Assembly: GCA_943327755.2 (NCBI GenBank)
Contig: CALPYF020000018.1
Coordinates: forward strand, 16,419 to 80,418
DNA: 64,000 nt
Direction: 5' to 3'
Source of the DNA: Deinococcus hopiensis KR-140
Lineage (GTDB): Bacteria > Deinococcota > Deinococci > Deinococcales > Deinococcaceae
The translations under genes and the position numbers were made by a program. Below the pieces are notes generated by a model, which saw only the letters and a program-made list of their open reading frames with translations, ran no database searches and was not told the origin of the DNA. Within the stretch, counting starts at the first letter, position 1, and each line of letters starts with the position of its first letter. Positions 21,845 through 32,434 of the stretch are shown piece after piece.

Positions 21845-21953
21845 GTTGACAGATCGGTGGTGTTCCAATCTGTCAACTCCACGTCCGGAGGGCCGTTTCT
21901 CTCCTGTTCGCATCCGCTCGGATTGAACGGCTTTACAAGCCATTCAATCGGAG
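21845..21953. repeat. Two strong hairpins upstream of rpmB, repeat-element or ncRNA-like
   Basis: The first is a perfect 10-bp stem GTTGACAGAT / ATCTGTCAAC (21845-21854 with 21868-21877). The second is a 17-bp stem with two mismatches and a 3-nt loop (21917-21933 with 21937-21953). The segment is less GC-rich than its surroundings and noncoding. It looks like a Deinococcus-type small dispersed repeat, or the leader of the rpmB operon. Confidence 0.5.
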
Positions 21954-21959
21954 TCTTTG

Positions 21960-23015
<1,056 letters not shown>

Positions 23016-23019
23016 GTCC

Positions 23020-23041
23020 TGATAACGATATTCTATTATCA
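23020..23041. promoter_or_regulatory. Candidate Zur/Fur-type operator in divergent promoter
   Basis: AT-rich 22-bp imperfect palindrome with TGATAA and TTATCA ends in otherwise GC-rich DNA. It overlaps the TATTAT -10 box (23034-23039) of the rightward gene and lies 5 nt from the leftward GTPase start. Size and TGATAA...TTATCA form match Fur-superfamily sites. Confidence 0.6.
23034..23039 (+). promoter_or_regulatory. -10 box TATTAT of the 23047 gene
   Basis: TATTAT with 7 nt to ATG 23047; inside the palindrome, so repressor binding would block it. Confidence 0.55.
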
Positions 23042-23046
23042 ATAAT

Positions 23047-23526
23047 ATGGCAAGGTTCCACACTCTCCGACGTTGCCCGCTGACCGCCCAGTTCTGGTTC
23101 CTGGGCCTCGACGCCCGCCAGGGCGACCTGACCCTGCGCGGCTTCTGCAAGACCCCCACCCCGCACGGCAGCAGCCGCTACACCCTGGACGGCCTCAGCC
23201 TGCATTCCGCCGGACTGACCCTGCTGCTGCCCGGCGAGCCGCTGCACTTCAACCGCCGCACCCAGACCTTCACGCTCGGCGGTCGCACCGTGCCCGCCAC
23301 CGAGGGCCGCCTGCACCTGCGCGCCGCCCTACACGCCCACGAAACCTGGATCGCCGCCCGCCACGGCCCCACCTACCGCGAGAGCCTCGTGGCCCTGCAC
23401 CGCCCACCCCGTCCGGTGATGGGGGCGCTGGACCCCTGGCGCGCATTCATCGGTGGCCTGCCGGGCAAGCCGGTGTGGGGCGTCCCTGTGCCGCTCCAGT
23501 CCACCGTTGGATCGGGGATGCTTTAA
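23047..23526 (+). CDS. Unknown protein divergent from the COG0523 GTPase
   Basis: 159 aa, family not recognised. No signal peptide or membrane helix. The N-terminal part is beta-like ([20 protein letters not shown]), followed by short hydrophobic and polar strands, with scattered His (about nine) and two Cys (near 10 and 34). A C-terminal [22 protein letters not shown] stretch is Pro/Gly-rich. Coding bias is normal for the genome. Promoter and operator are shared with a zinc-type GTPase, so a role in metal limitation is the best inference. Confidence 0.7.
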   Translation: MARFHTLRRCPLTAQFWFLGLDARQGDLTLRGFCKTPTPHGSSRYTLDGLSLHSAGLTLLLPGEPLHFNRRTQTFTLGGRTVPATEGRLHLRAALHAHETWIAARHGPTYRESLVALHRPPRPVMGALDPWRAFIGGLPGKPVWGVPVPLQSTVGSGML

Positions 23527-23571
23527 AAAATAAACTGTGCGTGGCTGACCATCCCCAATCGTGCCTGGTGG

Positions 23572-23577
23572 TACGCT
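23572..23577 (+). promoter_or_regulatory. -10 box TACGCT of trxB
   Basis: TACGCT, then 6 nt and ATG 23584. A near-perfect inverted repeat (23510-23520 with 23550-23560) just upstream may terminate the previous gene. Confidence 0.55.
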
Positions 23578-23583
23578 TCACCC

Positions 23584-24558
<975 letters not shown>

Positions 24559-24649
24559 TCGTCGCCCCGCCGGGACGCTCTGGGATCTCCCGGGGCGTCC
24601 CGCTCCTTTGACCAGAGTTCTCTAAAACCGGGGGCGCCCGCATCCGTAC

Positions 24650-24655
24650 TATGCT
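24650..24655 (+). promoter_or_regulatory. -10 box TATGCT of the HD-domain gene
   Basis: TATGCT, 6 nt, ATG 24662. Confidence 0.5.
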
Positions 24656-24661
24656 CAGCGC

Positions 24662-25177
24662 ATGCCGCGCCGTCCCCTCCTCGCCCGACTCCGCCGCAAG
24701 GCCAACGGGTACGCAGCCAAGGCCCGCCGCCTGCTGCGCAGCGTGAACGCCGAGGACGCCCACCCCGACGACCCCTGGGCCGAGCACCTGCTCACCCCCG
24801 CCGAGCAGGTCGTGTACCGCGCCATGGACCCCCGCGACCGCGAGCACGCCTGCCGCGTCACCCGGCACCTGCTGCGCGACCACCCGCACGCCGACCCCGA
24901 ACTGGTCGCCGCCGCGCTGCTGCACGACTGCGGCAAGAGCCTACGCCCCTACTACCTGTGGGAACGCGTGCTGGTCGGCCTGATTCCCAACCGCCTGACA
25001 CGCCTGCTGCCGCCCGTCGGGGCGGTCGGCATCCGCGCGCACCACCCGGAACTCGGCGCAAGGCTGCTGGCGCATGCCGGGGCGCGGCCCCGCGTGGCCC
25101 GGCTGGTCGCCCGGCACCACCACCCGGGCGGGGACCCGGAGGCCATGCTCCTGCACCTCTACGACGATCAGGAGTAG
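24662..25177 (+). CDS. HD-domain phosphohydrolase
   Basis: 171 aa. The motif set H ([11 protein letters not shown]), HD ([11 protein letters not shown]), then [13 protein letters not shown] and RHHHPGG gives the metal-binding His and Asp of the HD superfamily. The basic N-terminus ([17 protein letters not shown]) is not a signal peptide. The substrate is unknown; HD proteins of this size hydrolyse nucleotides or phosphate esters. The stop is followed at once by a long terminator hairpin. Confidence 0.8.
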   Translation: MPRRPLLARLRRKANGYAAKARRLLRSVNAEDAHPDDPWAEHLLTPAEQVVYRAMDPRDREHACRVTRHLLRDHPHADPELVAAALLHDCGKSLRPYYLWERVLVGLIPNRLTRLLPPVGAVGIRAHHPELGARLLAHAGARPRVARLVARHHHPGGDPEAMLLHLYDDQE

Positions 25178-25178
25178 G

Positions 25179-25231
25179 TGAACCGGAGCGGCGCCGCCCA
25201 GCCACGCCGGGGGCGGCGCCGCTCCGGTTCA
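25179..25231. terminator. Bidirectional terminator, 21-bp perfect stem
   Basis: Arms 25179-25199 and 25211-25231 are perfectly complementary with an 11-nt loop. Lies between the convergent HD gene and slyD gene. Confidence 0.8.
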
Positions 25232-25235
25232 GGGT

Positions 25236-25715
25236 TTACTCGTGGTCGTGGTCGCCGTCGCTGTGCGCGTGCCCGTGCTCGAGTTCCTCGGGCGTCGCGT
25301 CACGGACATTCAGGACCTTCACGTCGAAGTTCAGGACCATCCCGGCCAGGGGCGGGTTGAAATCCACCTTGACGGTGTCGCCGCTGACCTCCATCACGGT
25401 GAAGGGGATGACGCTGCCGGCCTCGTCCTGCGCGTAGTACGTCGCGCCGACTTCGATGTCGTCCTCGAAGTCCTCGCGGGACAGTTCCTCGACGTTCTCC
25501 TCGTCCCGCTCGCCGTAGCCGTCCTCGGGCTGCACGGTCACCTGCAGCTCGTCCCCGACGGCCTTGCCTTCCAGGGCGCGCTCCAGTCCGGGAATGATGT
25601 TGCTGTGGCCCTGCAGGTACACCAGCGGCTCGCCGGGTTCGCTCTGGTCGATGACCTCGCCGTTCACGGTGAGTTTGTAGTCGAGTTCGACAACCTTGTC
25701 CTGGGTGATGTTCAT
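25236..25715 (-). CDS. slyD: SlyD-like FKBP peptidyl-prolyl isomerase
   Basis: 159 aa. VELDYKLTVNGEVIDQSEPGEPLVYLQGHSNIIPGLERALEGKAVGDE is the split FKBP domain; QPEDGYGERDEENVEELSREDF starts the insert-in-flap chaperone domain; the rest returns to FKBP. The tail HGHAHSDGDHDHE is His/Asp-rich and may bind Ni or Zn, as in E. coli SlyD. Start at ATG 25715. A cytoplasmic folding catalyst and possibly a metallochaperone. Confidence 0.92.
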   Translation of the reverse strand: MNITQDKVVELDYKLTVNGEVIDQSEPGEPLVYLQGHSNIIPGLERALEGKAVGDELQVTVQPEDGYGERDEENVEELSREDFEDDIEVGATYYAQDEAGSVIPFTVMEVSGDTVKVDFNPPLAGMVLNFDVKVLNVRDATPEELEHGHAHSDGDHDHE

Positions 25716-25818
25716 GGGGTCTCCGTTTCGCGGCCCCACCGAGATCAGGTGGGCGCGAGAGGCGTGCTCGCCACTCAGGAGTGTACCCCGGGACCCGCAG
25801 GTCGCGGTCTCCTGACGG

Positions 25819-26997
25819 TCACGGTTGCGTGCGGAACGCCCACGACACCGGCCCGCGCGGCGTCTCGAAGCTGACCTGCACGCCCGCCCCGGCCGGCAGC
25901 GGCGCGTCCGGCAGGGCCAGCGCCGCCCCCTGGGCCGCGAGCACGGTCCGGCCCACGCGCGTCTCGGCCTCGTTCGCCCCCGTGAAGGTGGACGCCGTGA
26001 GCAGGCACGCGCCCACCGCCTGCCCGTTCACGCGCAGCGTCACGCCGCTCACCTCGCCCGCCCGGTCCGGGCCGAGCAGCAACGCGACCGGCGCGCCCCG
26101 CGCGGCCACCCCCGGGCACCCGGCCAGCGCGTCCGGCCACTCGCCCGTCGCGGCCCGCAGGCTGGGTGCCGCCTGGCCCGGGCCCGGGTACCGCACCGGG
26201 TACCGCCCCGCTCCTGTCAGGCCGCGCCGGACATCCAGCACCACCGCCGACTGGAAGGCCCCGGCAGCGTCATGCGCCACCCCGGCCGCCACGCGGGTCA
26301 GCCGCGGATCGATCAGCTGCGGCAGGTGAAACGCGCCCCCCACCCAGTACGTCAGCGCCCGCTCAGGCCCGGACTCCGCGCGGCTGGACACGAAGTAATG
26401 GCCGGGCGCGCACGCCTCGCCCGCCGCCGACCGGAAGGGACTGGCGGGGTCCTCGCGGTGCTCGGCGCGGTCCGCCCGCACGAGGTACCGCGCGTGCTCC
26501 GCACAGCCCGCCTGCCACGCCGCCTCGGCCATCACGGTCTGAAGTCCGGCGCGGGCCCGCACCCGGTTCAGGCCCGCCAGCAGGGGGGAGGTCCGGGCAC
26601 CCGCCGACTCTGATGGGGCCGCCTCTGGTGAGTCCGACGCTGGTGGAGCGAGCAGCGGTTCCGGCGTGTCCAGCGCCGACTGGGCGGAGGCAGGCGGCGT
26701 CCGTTCCTCTAGGGGCTGCTCCTCCGCGGCCGGGGCGGGGGGCACCGTGCCCAGAGGCTCCTGCCGGGCCCCGGCGAGGTCCGTGGGCACGGACGGCTCC
26801 TGAACCTCAGGGGCGGCCTGGACCTCCAGTTCGGACGCCCCGGGCGGCGGGGCGAGCGGTGCCTCCACGCGCGGCGCGGGTGGCCGGGCCGCGTCCCGAC
26901 CCGGCCACCACCCGGCCAGCCAGAGGCCGCTCAGGCCCAGCGCGAACAGCGCCGCGCCACCCAGGATCGCCCACAGGGCCCGCCTCCAACGCACCAT
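25819..26997 (-). CDS. Membrane-anchored CAP (SCP/PR1) domain protein
   Basis: 392 aa. An N-terminal anchor (ALWAILGGAALFALGLSGLWLAG) is followed by about 110 residues rich in Pro, Ala and Glu (a spacer), then a CAP domain: LLAGLNRVRARAGLQTVMAEAAWQAGCAEHARYLVRADRAEHRED, where the AEHARY and EHRED His/Glu match the CAP cavity. The last 100 residues form a beta-rich, Ig-like domain ending in SFETPRGPVSWAFRT. CAP proteins bind lipids or peptides or act as proteases; the role here is unknown. TAGCCT 9 nt before the ATG. Confidence 0.75.
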   Translation of the reverse strand: MVRWRRALWAILGGAALFALGLSGLWLAGWWPGRDAARPPAPRVEAPLAPPPGASELEVQAAPEVQEPSVPTDLAGARQEPLGTVPPAPAAEEQPLEERTPPASAQSALDTPEPLLAPPASDSPEAAPSESAGARTSPLLAGLNRVRARAGLQTVMAEAAWQAGCAEHARYLVRADRAEHREDPASPFRSAAGEACAPGHYFVSSRAESGPERALTYWVGGAFHLPQLIDPRLTRVAAGVAHDAAGAFQSAVVLDVRRGLTGAGRYPVRYPGPGQAAPSLRAATGEWPDALAGCPGVAARGAPVALLLGPDRAGEVSGVTLRVNGQAVGACLLTASTFTGANEAETRVGRTVLAAQGAALALPDAPLPAGAGVQVSFETPRGPVSWAFRTQP

Positions 26998-27006
26998 GAT
27001 CCCTTC

Positions 27007-27012
27007 AGGCTA
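27007..27012 (-). promoter_or_regulatory. -10 box TAGCCT of the CAP gene
   Basis: TAGCCT on the minus strand, 9 nt before ATG 26997; divergent from moeA. Confidence 0.4.
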
Positions 27013-27047
27013 GACGGGCCGGGGCTGCGCCGCGTGCGCCGCGCGCC

Positions 27048-27053
27048 TATCCT
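27048..27053 (+). promoter_or_regulatory. -10 box TATCCT of moeA
   Basis: TATCCT, 6 nt, ATG 27060; leaderless. Confidence 0.5.
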
Positions 27054-27059
27054 GCCTTC

Positions 27060-28250
27060 ATGACCGCCCCGACCTTCCCCATGCACGTCAGCGTGGACGA
27101 CGCCCGCACCCACCTGACCGCCCTGCTGCCCGCCCGGACGGCCGAGACGGTGCCCCTCGCGCAGGCGTACGGCCGCACCCTGGCCGCGGACGTGCCCGCG
27201 CTGGTCAGCCACCCCAGCGCCACCGAGAGCGCCCTGGACGGCATCGCCGCCCGCGAGGCCGACACGCTGGACGCCACCCCGGACGCCCCGGCACGCCTGC
27301 GCGTGATCGGCGAGAGCCGCGCCGGAGCCGCGTTCGGCGGCACGGTCGGCGCAGGCGAGTGCGTGCGGATCTACACCGGCGCGCCCCTCCCGGCGGGCGC
27401 GGACGCCATCTGCCCCGTCGAGCAGCTGAGCGACGACGGGCTGGACGGGGTGCTCCTGCGCCGCGCCGCCAGTCCCGCCGACGTTCGCCATGAGGGCGGC
27501 GACTTCCGCGCGGGCGAGGTCGTCCTGCACGCTGGACAGCTCCTCACGGCCCCCCGGCTGGCGCTGGCGGCGGCCCTCGGGCACGCGCGGCTGAGCGTGC
27601 AGCGCCGCCTGCGGGTCGCGCTGCTCTCCACCGGGGACGAGGTCGTCCCGCCCGGCCAGCCCCTGACCGCCGGGCAGGTGTACGACAGCAACAGCGTCGG
27701 CCTGCACGCCATGCTGCTGGAAGCCGGGTGCGAGGTCCTCCCGCTGGGTCACGCGCCCGACAGCCCCCAGGCGCTCCAGGCGGCCATCGACGCGGCGGGC
27801 GGCGCGGACGTCCTCCTGACCAGCGGCGGCGTCAGCATGGGCAAATACGACTTCATGCGGGACCTGCTGGTCGAACAGGGCCGCGTGAGCTTCTGGAAGG
27901 TCCGCATGCGCCCCGGTGGGCCCGCCATCCTGGGCGGCTGGAACGGCCTGCCCGTGTTCGGCCTGCCCGGCAACCCGGTCAGCAGCCTCGTGGTGTTCCA
28001 CGTCATCGTGCGGCCCGCCCTGACCGGCCAGCCCCCCCAGACGCTGCGCCTGCGCGCCGCCACGCCCTTCCGCGCCCTGCCGGACAAGACCGCATTCTGG
28101 CGCGGCGTGATCGACGGCGGCATGGTCCGCGACTACGGCCAGCAGGGCAGCGGCATCCTGCGGTCGCTCAGCGACGCCGGTGCCCTGGTGATCGTCCCCG
28201 AAGGTCAGCCCGTGCAGCCCGGCGACGACGTGGACGTGATCCTGCTGTAA
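27060..28250 (+). CDS. moeA: Molybdopterin molybdenumtransferase MoeA
   Basis: 396 aa, full-length MoeA that inserts molybdate into adenylated molybdopterin. IYTGAPLPAGADAICPVE, LSTGDEVVPPG, YDSNSVGL, LTSGGVSMGKYDFM and VFGLPGNPVSS are the expected conserved blocks. The early motif usually written SAMDGYA reads SALDGIA here (about residue 57), an unusual loss of the Tyr. Supplies the cofactor for molybdoenzymes such as the one at the window start. Confidence 0.93.
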   Translation: MTAPTFPMHVSVDDARTHLTALLPARTAETVPLAQAYGRTLAADVPALVSHPSATESALDGIAAREADTLDATPDAPARLRVIGESRAGAAFGGTVGAGECVRIYTGAPLPAGADAICPVEQLSDDGLDGVLLRRAASPADVRHEGGDFRAGEVVLHAGQLLTAPRLALAAALGHARLSVQRRLRVALLSTGDEVVPPGQPLTAGQVYDSNSVGLHAMLLEAGCEVLPLGHAPDSPQALQAAIDAAGGADVLLTSGGVSMGKYDFMRDLLVEQGRVSFWKVRMRPGGPAILGGWNGLPVFGLPGNPVSSLVVFHVIVRPALTGQPPQTLRLRAATPFRALPDKTAFWRGVIDGGMVRDYGQQGSGILRSLSDAGALVIVPEGQPVQPGDDVDVILL

Positions 28251-28320
28251 GTAGGGAGTGGAAAGTGGGCAGTGGAGGTCGTGCTCACTCCACTCCCCAC
28301 TCCCTACCCCCCACTCACCC
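28251..28320. repeat. Heptamer array, GNNAGTG type, also forming an inverted repeat
   Basis: The left half is GGGAGTG, GAAAGTG, GGCAGTG; the right half is roughly ACTCCAC, TCCCCAC, TCCCTAC, CCCCCAC. GTAGGGAGTGG (28251-28261) pairs perfectly with CCACTCCCTAC (28297-28307), so the array can act as the terminator between the convergent moeA and amylase genes. Confidence 0.65.
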
Positions 28321-29781
28321 CAGAGGCACCAGCACCAGCGCGCCGCGTGCGGGCACGCTGAGGGGCGTGTCGCCGGTCAGGTGCACGGTGCGGCCCGTGA
28401 TGACGTCGCGGTAGTCGCCGGGCGTGACGCCCGTGAAGGGCAGGTGGGCGTCCTCGCGGCCCGCGTTCAGGCCGATCAGCGCCGCGCCGCTCGCGTGACG
28501 GCGCGCGTACACCAGCTGCTCGCCCTGCGCGTGCGTCACGTGGAAGTCCCCACGTTGCAGGGCGGGGCTCGCGTGGCGGGCCGCCGTCAGCTTGCGCGTC
28601 AGGGCCAGGGTCTCCTGATTCCAGCTGCCCTCGTCCCAGGGGAATGCGCGGCGGCAGTCCGGGTCCGGGCCGCCGGGCAGGCCCACCTCGTCGCCGTAGT
28701 AGATGCAGGGCGTGCCCACGTACGTCATCTGGAACACCGTCGCCAGCCGGAACGCCGAGTGATCCCCACCCACGGCAGTCAGGAAGCGCGCCGTGTCGTG
28801 CGAGTCGAGCAGGTTCAGCTGCACGCGCACCACGTCCGGGTGGTACATGCGCGTCACCTCGGTCATGCGCTGCGCGAACGCCGCGGCGTCCATCGCGTCC
28901 ACGCGCCCTGTGCCGCTGCGCTCGTTCATGGGGTGATCGAGCGTGTGCGCGCCGAAGAACGCCAGGCAGGGCCGCGTGAAGTGGTAGTTCATGACCGCGT
29001 CGAACTGGTCGCCCTGGAGCCAGCGGTGCGCGTCGCCCCAGATCTCCCCGACGATGTACGCGTCCGGGTTGATGGCCTTCACGCGCCGCCGGAACTCCTG
29101 CCAGAAGGAATCGTCGTCGATCTCGTTCGGGACGTCCAGCCGCCAGCCGTCCACCCCGAACCGGATCCAGTGCTCGGCGACGTCCCACAGGAACGCCCGC
29201 ACCGCGCGGTTGTCCGTGTTGAACTTCGGCAGCGCGCGGTTGCCCCACCACGCCGCGTAGTTCGCGGGCCGCGCGTCGTCGTACGGGTGCAGCGGCCAGC
29301 CGTCCACGTGGAACCAGTCGCGGTACGCGCTCGCCTCGCCCTGCTCCAGCAGGTCGTTGAACTGGAAGAACCCCCGGCTGGCGTGGTTGAACACGCCGTC
29401 CAGCACCACGCGCATGCCGCGCGCGTGCGCCTCGTCGATCAGGTGCCGCAGCGCCTCGTTCCCGCCCAGCATGGGGTCCACCTGGTAGTAGTCGTGCGTG
29501 TGGTAGCGGTGGTTGCTGGCCGACTGGAACACCGGGCAGAAGTAGATGGCGTTCACGCCCAGGCTCTGGATGTAGTCCAGTTTCGCCGCCACGCCCCACA
29601 GGTCACCGCCCATGTAACGGTTGAAGTGCGGCGTGTCCCCCCACTCCTGGAGGTTCAGGCCCCGCACGCGACCCGACCGGGCGAAGCGGTCGGGGAAGAT
29701 CTGGTAGAACACCGCGTCCGTCACCCACTGCGGCGTGACAGGACGGGGATCGAGGGTGTGGTCCGGGTGAAGCGCGTTCAT
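28315..29781 (-). CDS. GH13 family glycosidase (neopullulanase/cyclomaltodextrinase-like)
   Basis: 488 aa. The (beta/alpha)8 barrel is shown by [66 protein letters not shown] (Asp nucleophile), VGEIWGDA (Glu acid/base) and [10 protein letters not shown] (third Asp). MGGDLWGV and the [10 protein letters not shown] type loop point to the neopullulanase/cyclomaltodextrinase or maltogenic subgroup, but the extra N-terminal beta domain of those enzymes is missing. No signal peptide, so it probably degrades intracellular maltodextrins. Confidence 0.88.
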   Translation of the reverse strand: MNALHPDHTLDPRPVTPQWVTDAVFYQIFPDRFARSGRVRGLNLQEWGDTPHFNRYMGGDLWGVAAKLDYIQSLGVNAIYFCPVFQSASNHRYHTHDYYQVDPMLGGNEALRHLIDEAHARGMRVVLDGVFNHASRGFFQFNDLLEQGEASAYRDWFHVDGWPLHPYDDARPANYAAWWGNRALPKFNTDNRAVRAFLWDVAEHWIRFGVDGWRLDVPNEIDDDSFWQEFRRRVKAINPDAYIVGEIWGDAHRWLQGDQFDAVMNYHFTRPCLAFFGAHTLDHPMNERSGTGRVDAMDAAAFAQRMTEVTRMYHPDVVRVQLNLLDSHDTARFLTAVGGDHSAFRLATVFQMTYVGTPCIYYGDEVGLPGGPDPDCRRAFPWDEGSWNQETLALTRKLTAARHASPALQRGDFHVTHAQGEQLVYARRHASGAALIGLNAGREDAHLPFTGVTPGDYRDVITGRTVHLTGDTPLSVPARGALVLVPLG

Positions 29782-29790
29782 GACCGGGCC

Positions 29791-29796
29791 AGGATA
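29791..29796 (-). promoter_or_regulatory. -10 box TATCCT of the GH13 gene
   Basis: TATCCT on the minus strand, 9 nt before ATG 29781. Confidence 0.4.
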
Positions 29797-29838
29797 GCCC
29801 CCCCGGCCTGTCGGAATGCTGACGGCCCCCGGACCCGG

Positions 29839-31137
29839 CTAGTTCGAGGCGTTCCAGGCCAGCAGGAACGCGCGGGCCTCCTCGGGAGTGCCGACCTCGC
29901 CCAGGGCTGTCGCCTCGGCCAGCGCGCGGGTCGCCTCGCCCACGCGGGGGCCGGGTGGTACGCCCAGCAGGGCCATGATCTCCTCGCCGCGCAGCAGCGG
30001 AGGCGGGGCGCCGGGCTGCTCCTCCAGCGCCACCAGGACCCGCTCGATGCCGCGCGCGTACGCCCGGCGGGACGCCTCGCTGCTCATCGGGCCGCGCGCC
30101 GCCTCCCGGTCGGCCAGCATCACCGCCAGCAGGTCCGGCAGCAGCGCGCGGCGGCGGTGCACGAAGCGCCGCGCCTCCCGCTCGGTGGCGGGCAGCGGGA
30201 CCATGTGCGCCCCCACCAGCGCCGAGGCGTGCCGCACGTCCTCCCCCGGGAGTTTCAGGCGCGTCAGCACCTGCGCCGTGACCGCCGCCCCCACCTTGTC
30301 ATGCCCGTGGAACGACGCCCGCCCGGTCAGCTCGTCACGCGCCAGCGTACGGGGTTTGCCCACGTCATGCAGCAGCGCCGCCCAGCGCAGCGGCAGCGGG
30401 GCGTCCGGGAAGCGCCCGATCAGCTGATGCAGCGCCTCCACCCCATGCGCGAACACGTCCAGGTGATGAAAGCCGCCCTGCGCCACGCCCCGCCCCTCAC
30501 GCAACTCCGGCACGGTCAGGGCCAGCAGGCCCAGGTCCTCCAGCCGCCCCACCCCCCGCGCCGCGTCCGTTGATCGCAGCAGCGCGTGCACCTCGTCCCG
30601 CACCCGCTCCCACGCGGGCAGCGGCAGGCGGCCCCCCGCCAGATCCGACGCGACCTCTCGCACCGCCGCCTCCGTCAGTGGCTCCAGCCGGAAGCCCAGC
30701 GTCAGCTCGAACCGCGCCGCCCGCCACGCCCGCAGAGGGTCCGCCCGCAGATTCTCCCGCGACACCATCCGCAGCCGCCGCGCACGCAGGTCCGCCTGCC
30801 CGCCCACCACGTCCAGCACCCGCCCACCCGGCAGCACCCCCAGCGCATTCACCGTGAAATCCCGCCGCCGCAGGTCCTCATCCAGGTCCGCCGGGCGCGG
30901 CACCAGATCATGCTGCACCCCACCCGCCGCCGACACCCGCCAGTACCCCCGCTCCGCGTCCAGCTCGAACGCCGACCCACCCAGCGCCCCCGCCAGCGCC
31001 CGCGCCGCGCCCGCCGGGTCCGGCACCATCCAGTCGAAATCCTTCGCTACTACCCCGCGCAACCAGTCACGCGCTGCACCACCCACCAGCACCCCACCCG
31101 GCGGGAACGGCGGCAGAGGTGGGCGGCGACGGAACAT
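29839..31137 (-). CDS. tRNA nucleotidyltransferase (CCA-, CC- or A-adding) with HD domain
   Basis: 432 aa class II nucleotidyltransferase. [23 protein letters not shown] (GGxxRD and the DxD metal site), [27 protein letters not shown] and the ERVRDEV helix are all present. The second half has an HD domain: [20 protein letters not shown]. Deinococcus species can split CCA addition between CC- and A-adding enzymes; which activity this one has cannot be decided by eye. TAGAGT 7 nt before the ATG. Confidence 0.88.
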   Translation of the reverse strand: MFRRRPPLPPFPPGGVLVGGAARDWLRGVVAKDFDWMVPDPAGAARALAGALGGSAFELDAERGYWRVSAAGGVQHDLVPRPADLDEDLRRRDFTVNALGVLPGGRVLDVVGGQADLRARRLRMVSRENLRADPLRAWRAARFELTLGFRLEPLTEAAVREVASDLAGGRLPLPAWERVRDEVHALLRSTDAARGVGRLEDLGLLALTVPELREGRGVAQGGFHHLDVFAHGVEALHQLIGRFPDAPLPLRWAALLHDVGKPRTLARDELTGRASFHGHDKVGAAVTAQVLTRLKLPGEDVRHASALVGAHMVPLPATEREARRFVHRRRALLPDLLAVMLADREAARGPMSSEASRRAYARGIERVLVALEEQPGAPPPLLRGEEIMALLGVPPGPRVGEATRALAEATALGEVGTPEEARAFLLAWNASN

Positions 31138-31144
31138 GCCCGCC

Positions 31145-31150
31145 ACTCTA
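31145..31150 (-). promoter_or_regulatory. -10 box TAGAGT of the tRNA nucleotidyltransferase gene
   Basis: TAGAGT on the minus strand, 7 nt before ATG 31137. Confidence 0.45.
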
Positions 31151-31200
31151 CCCGCCCCCGATCCGGGCAGCCTCCGCCGCACGGCCTACGCCGCCCCCCC

Positions 31201-31229
31201 TTGCCAGAACCGCACCCCTCTGATACATT
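31201..31229 (+). promoter_or_regulatory. tRNA-Ala promoter
   Basis: TTGCCA (31201-31206), 17-bp spacer, TACATT (31224-31229), 12 nt before the tRNA. Confidence 0.65.
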
Positions 31230-31241
31230 GCCGGGCGCTGA

Positions 31242-31316
<75 letters not shown>

Positions 31317-31320
31317 AGGA

Positions 31321-31343
31321 ACACCCGGTTTCGTGCCGGGTGT
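31321..31343 (+). terminator. tRNA-Ala terminator
   Basis: ACACCCGG / CCGGGTGT stem, 7-nt loop, followed by a run of T. Textbook Rho-independent. Confidence 0.9.
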
Positions 31344-31405
31344 TTTTTTCGTGTATCGCGGTGTTGCTTAAGCCGGTGACGTCAGGGTGTACCCGCCCGT
31401 GCCCC

Positions 31406-32434
31406 TTACTGCACGGGCCGGGCGGGCTGCGTGACGCTCAGGCGGGCGCGGCTGCCTTCGGGGCGCAGGTCGTCGCTGGGGCCGTGCACGAGGAGTTCCT
31501 GCCGGTTGCCGTCGAGGGTGACGGTGTACGTGATGTCGTGGCCTTTGAATTCGTGGGCCTGGATGGTGACCTCGGGCGCGGCGGGGTCGTCGGTGAAGCG
31601 CAGGTGTTCGGGGCGCACGCTGACGAGGACGGGGCCGCTGCGGGATTCCTGCAGGGGGATGATGCCCAGCGCGGTGCGGGCCATGTGGCGGTCGGCGGTG
31701 CCGGAGAGCAGGTTGCTGCGGCCCAGGAAGTTCGCGACGAACGCGGTGCGGGGCTGGGTGTACACGTCGTGCGGGGTGCCGATCTGTTCGGCCTGTCCGG
31801 CGCGCATGAGGACGATGCGGTCGCTGAACGCCAGCGCTTCTTCCTGGTCGTGCGTGACGAGGATGGCGGTGGTGCCTGCGGCGCGCAAGATGCTGCGGAT
31901 TTCCTGGCGGGTGGCGTGCCTGAGCTGCGCGTCGAGGTTGCTGAACGGTTCGTCGAGCAGCAGCAGGGTGGGGCGCGGCGCGAGTGCACGGGCCAGGGCG
32001 ACGCGCTGCTGCTGCCCGCCGCTGAGTTCGTGCGGGCGGCGGCTCTCGAAGACGGTCAGGCCGACCAGCGCGAGGGTCTCACGGGCGCGCGGGAGGCGCT
32101 CGGCGCGGGGCAGGTGCGAGAGGCCGAACAGGACGTTCCCCAGGACGCTCAGGTGCGGGAACAGGGCGTAGTCCTGGAAGACGAGGCCCACGCCGCGCCG
32201 TTCGGGGGGCGCGAAGGGGCTGGTCACGTTGCGCCCCCCGATGAGGACGTCGCCGCTGTCGGGCTGTTCGAGGCCCGCGATGAGGCGCAGGGTGGTGGTC
32301 TTGCCGCAGCCGGAGGGGCCGAGCAGGGTCAGGAGTTCCCCGGCGCTGACGCTGAGGTTCAGGTCGTTCACGACCGGCGGGTGGCCGGGGGCGTAGCGTT
32401 TGCTGAGGTGGTCGAGCTGGAGGATCGGGGTCAT
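31406..32434 (-). CDS. fbpC: Ferric iron ABC transporter ATP-binding protein
   Basis: 342 aa. Walker [13 protein letters not shown]-loop [13 protein letters not shown], signature [15 protein letters not shown], Walker [14 protein letters not shown]-loop [14 protein letters not shown], then a C-terminal TOBE-like regulatory domain (about 240-342). The FbpC/PotA type. ATG 32434 overlaps the permease stop by 4 nt. Partner of the permease and binding protein upstream. Confidence 0.9.
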   Translation of the reverse strand: MTPILQLDHLSKRYAPGHPPVVNDLNLSVSAGELLTLLGPSGCGKTTTLRLIAGLEQPDSGDVLIGGRNVTSPFAPPERRGVGLVFQDYALFPHLSVLGNVLFGLSHLPRAERLPRARETLALVGLTVFESRRPHELSGGQQQRVALARALAPRPTLLLLDEPFSNLDAQLRHATRQEIRSILRAAGTTAILVTHDQEEALAFSDRIVLMRAGQAEQIGTPHDVYTQPRTAFVANFLGRSNLLSGTADRHMARTALGIIPLQESRSGPVLVSVRPEHLRFTDDPAAPEVTIQAHEFKGHDITYTVTLDGNRQELLVHGPSDDLRPEGSRARLSVTQPARPVQ

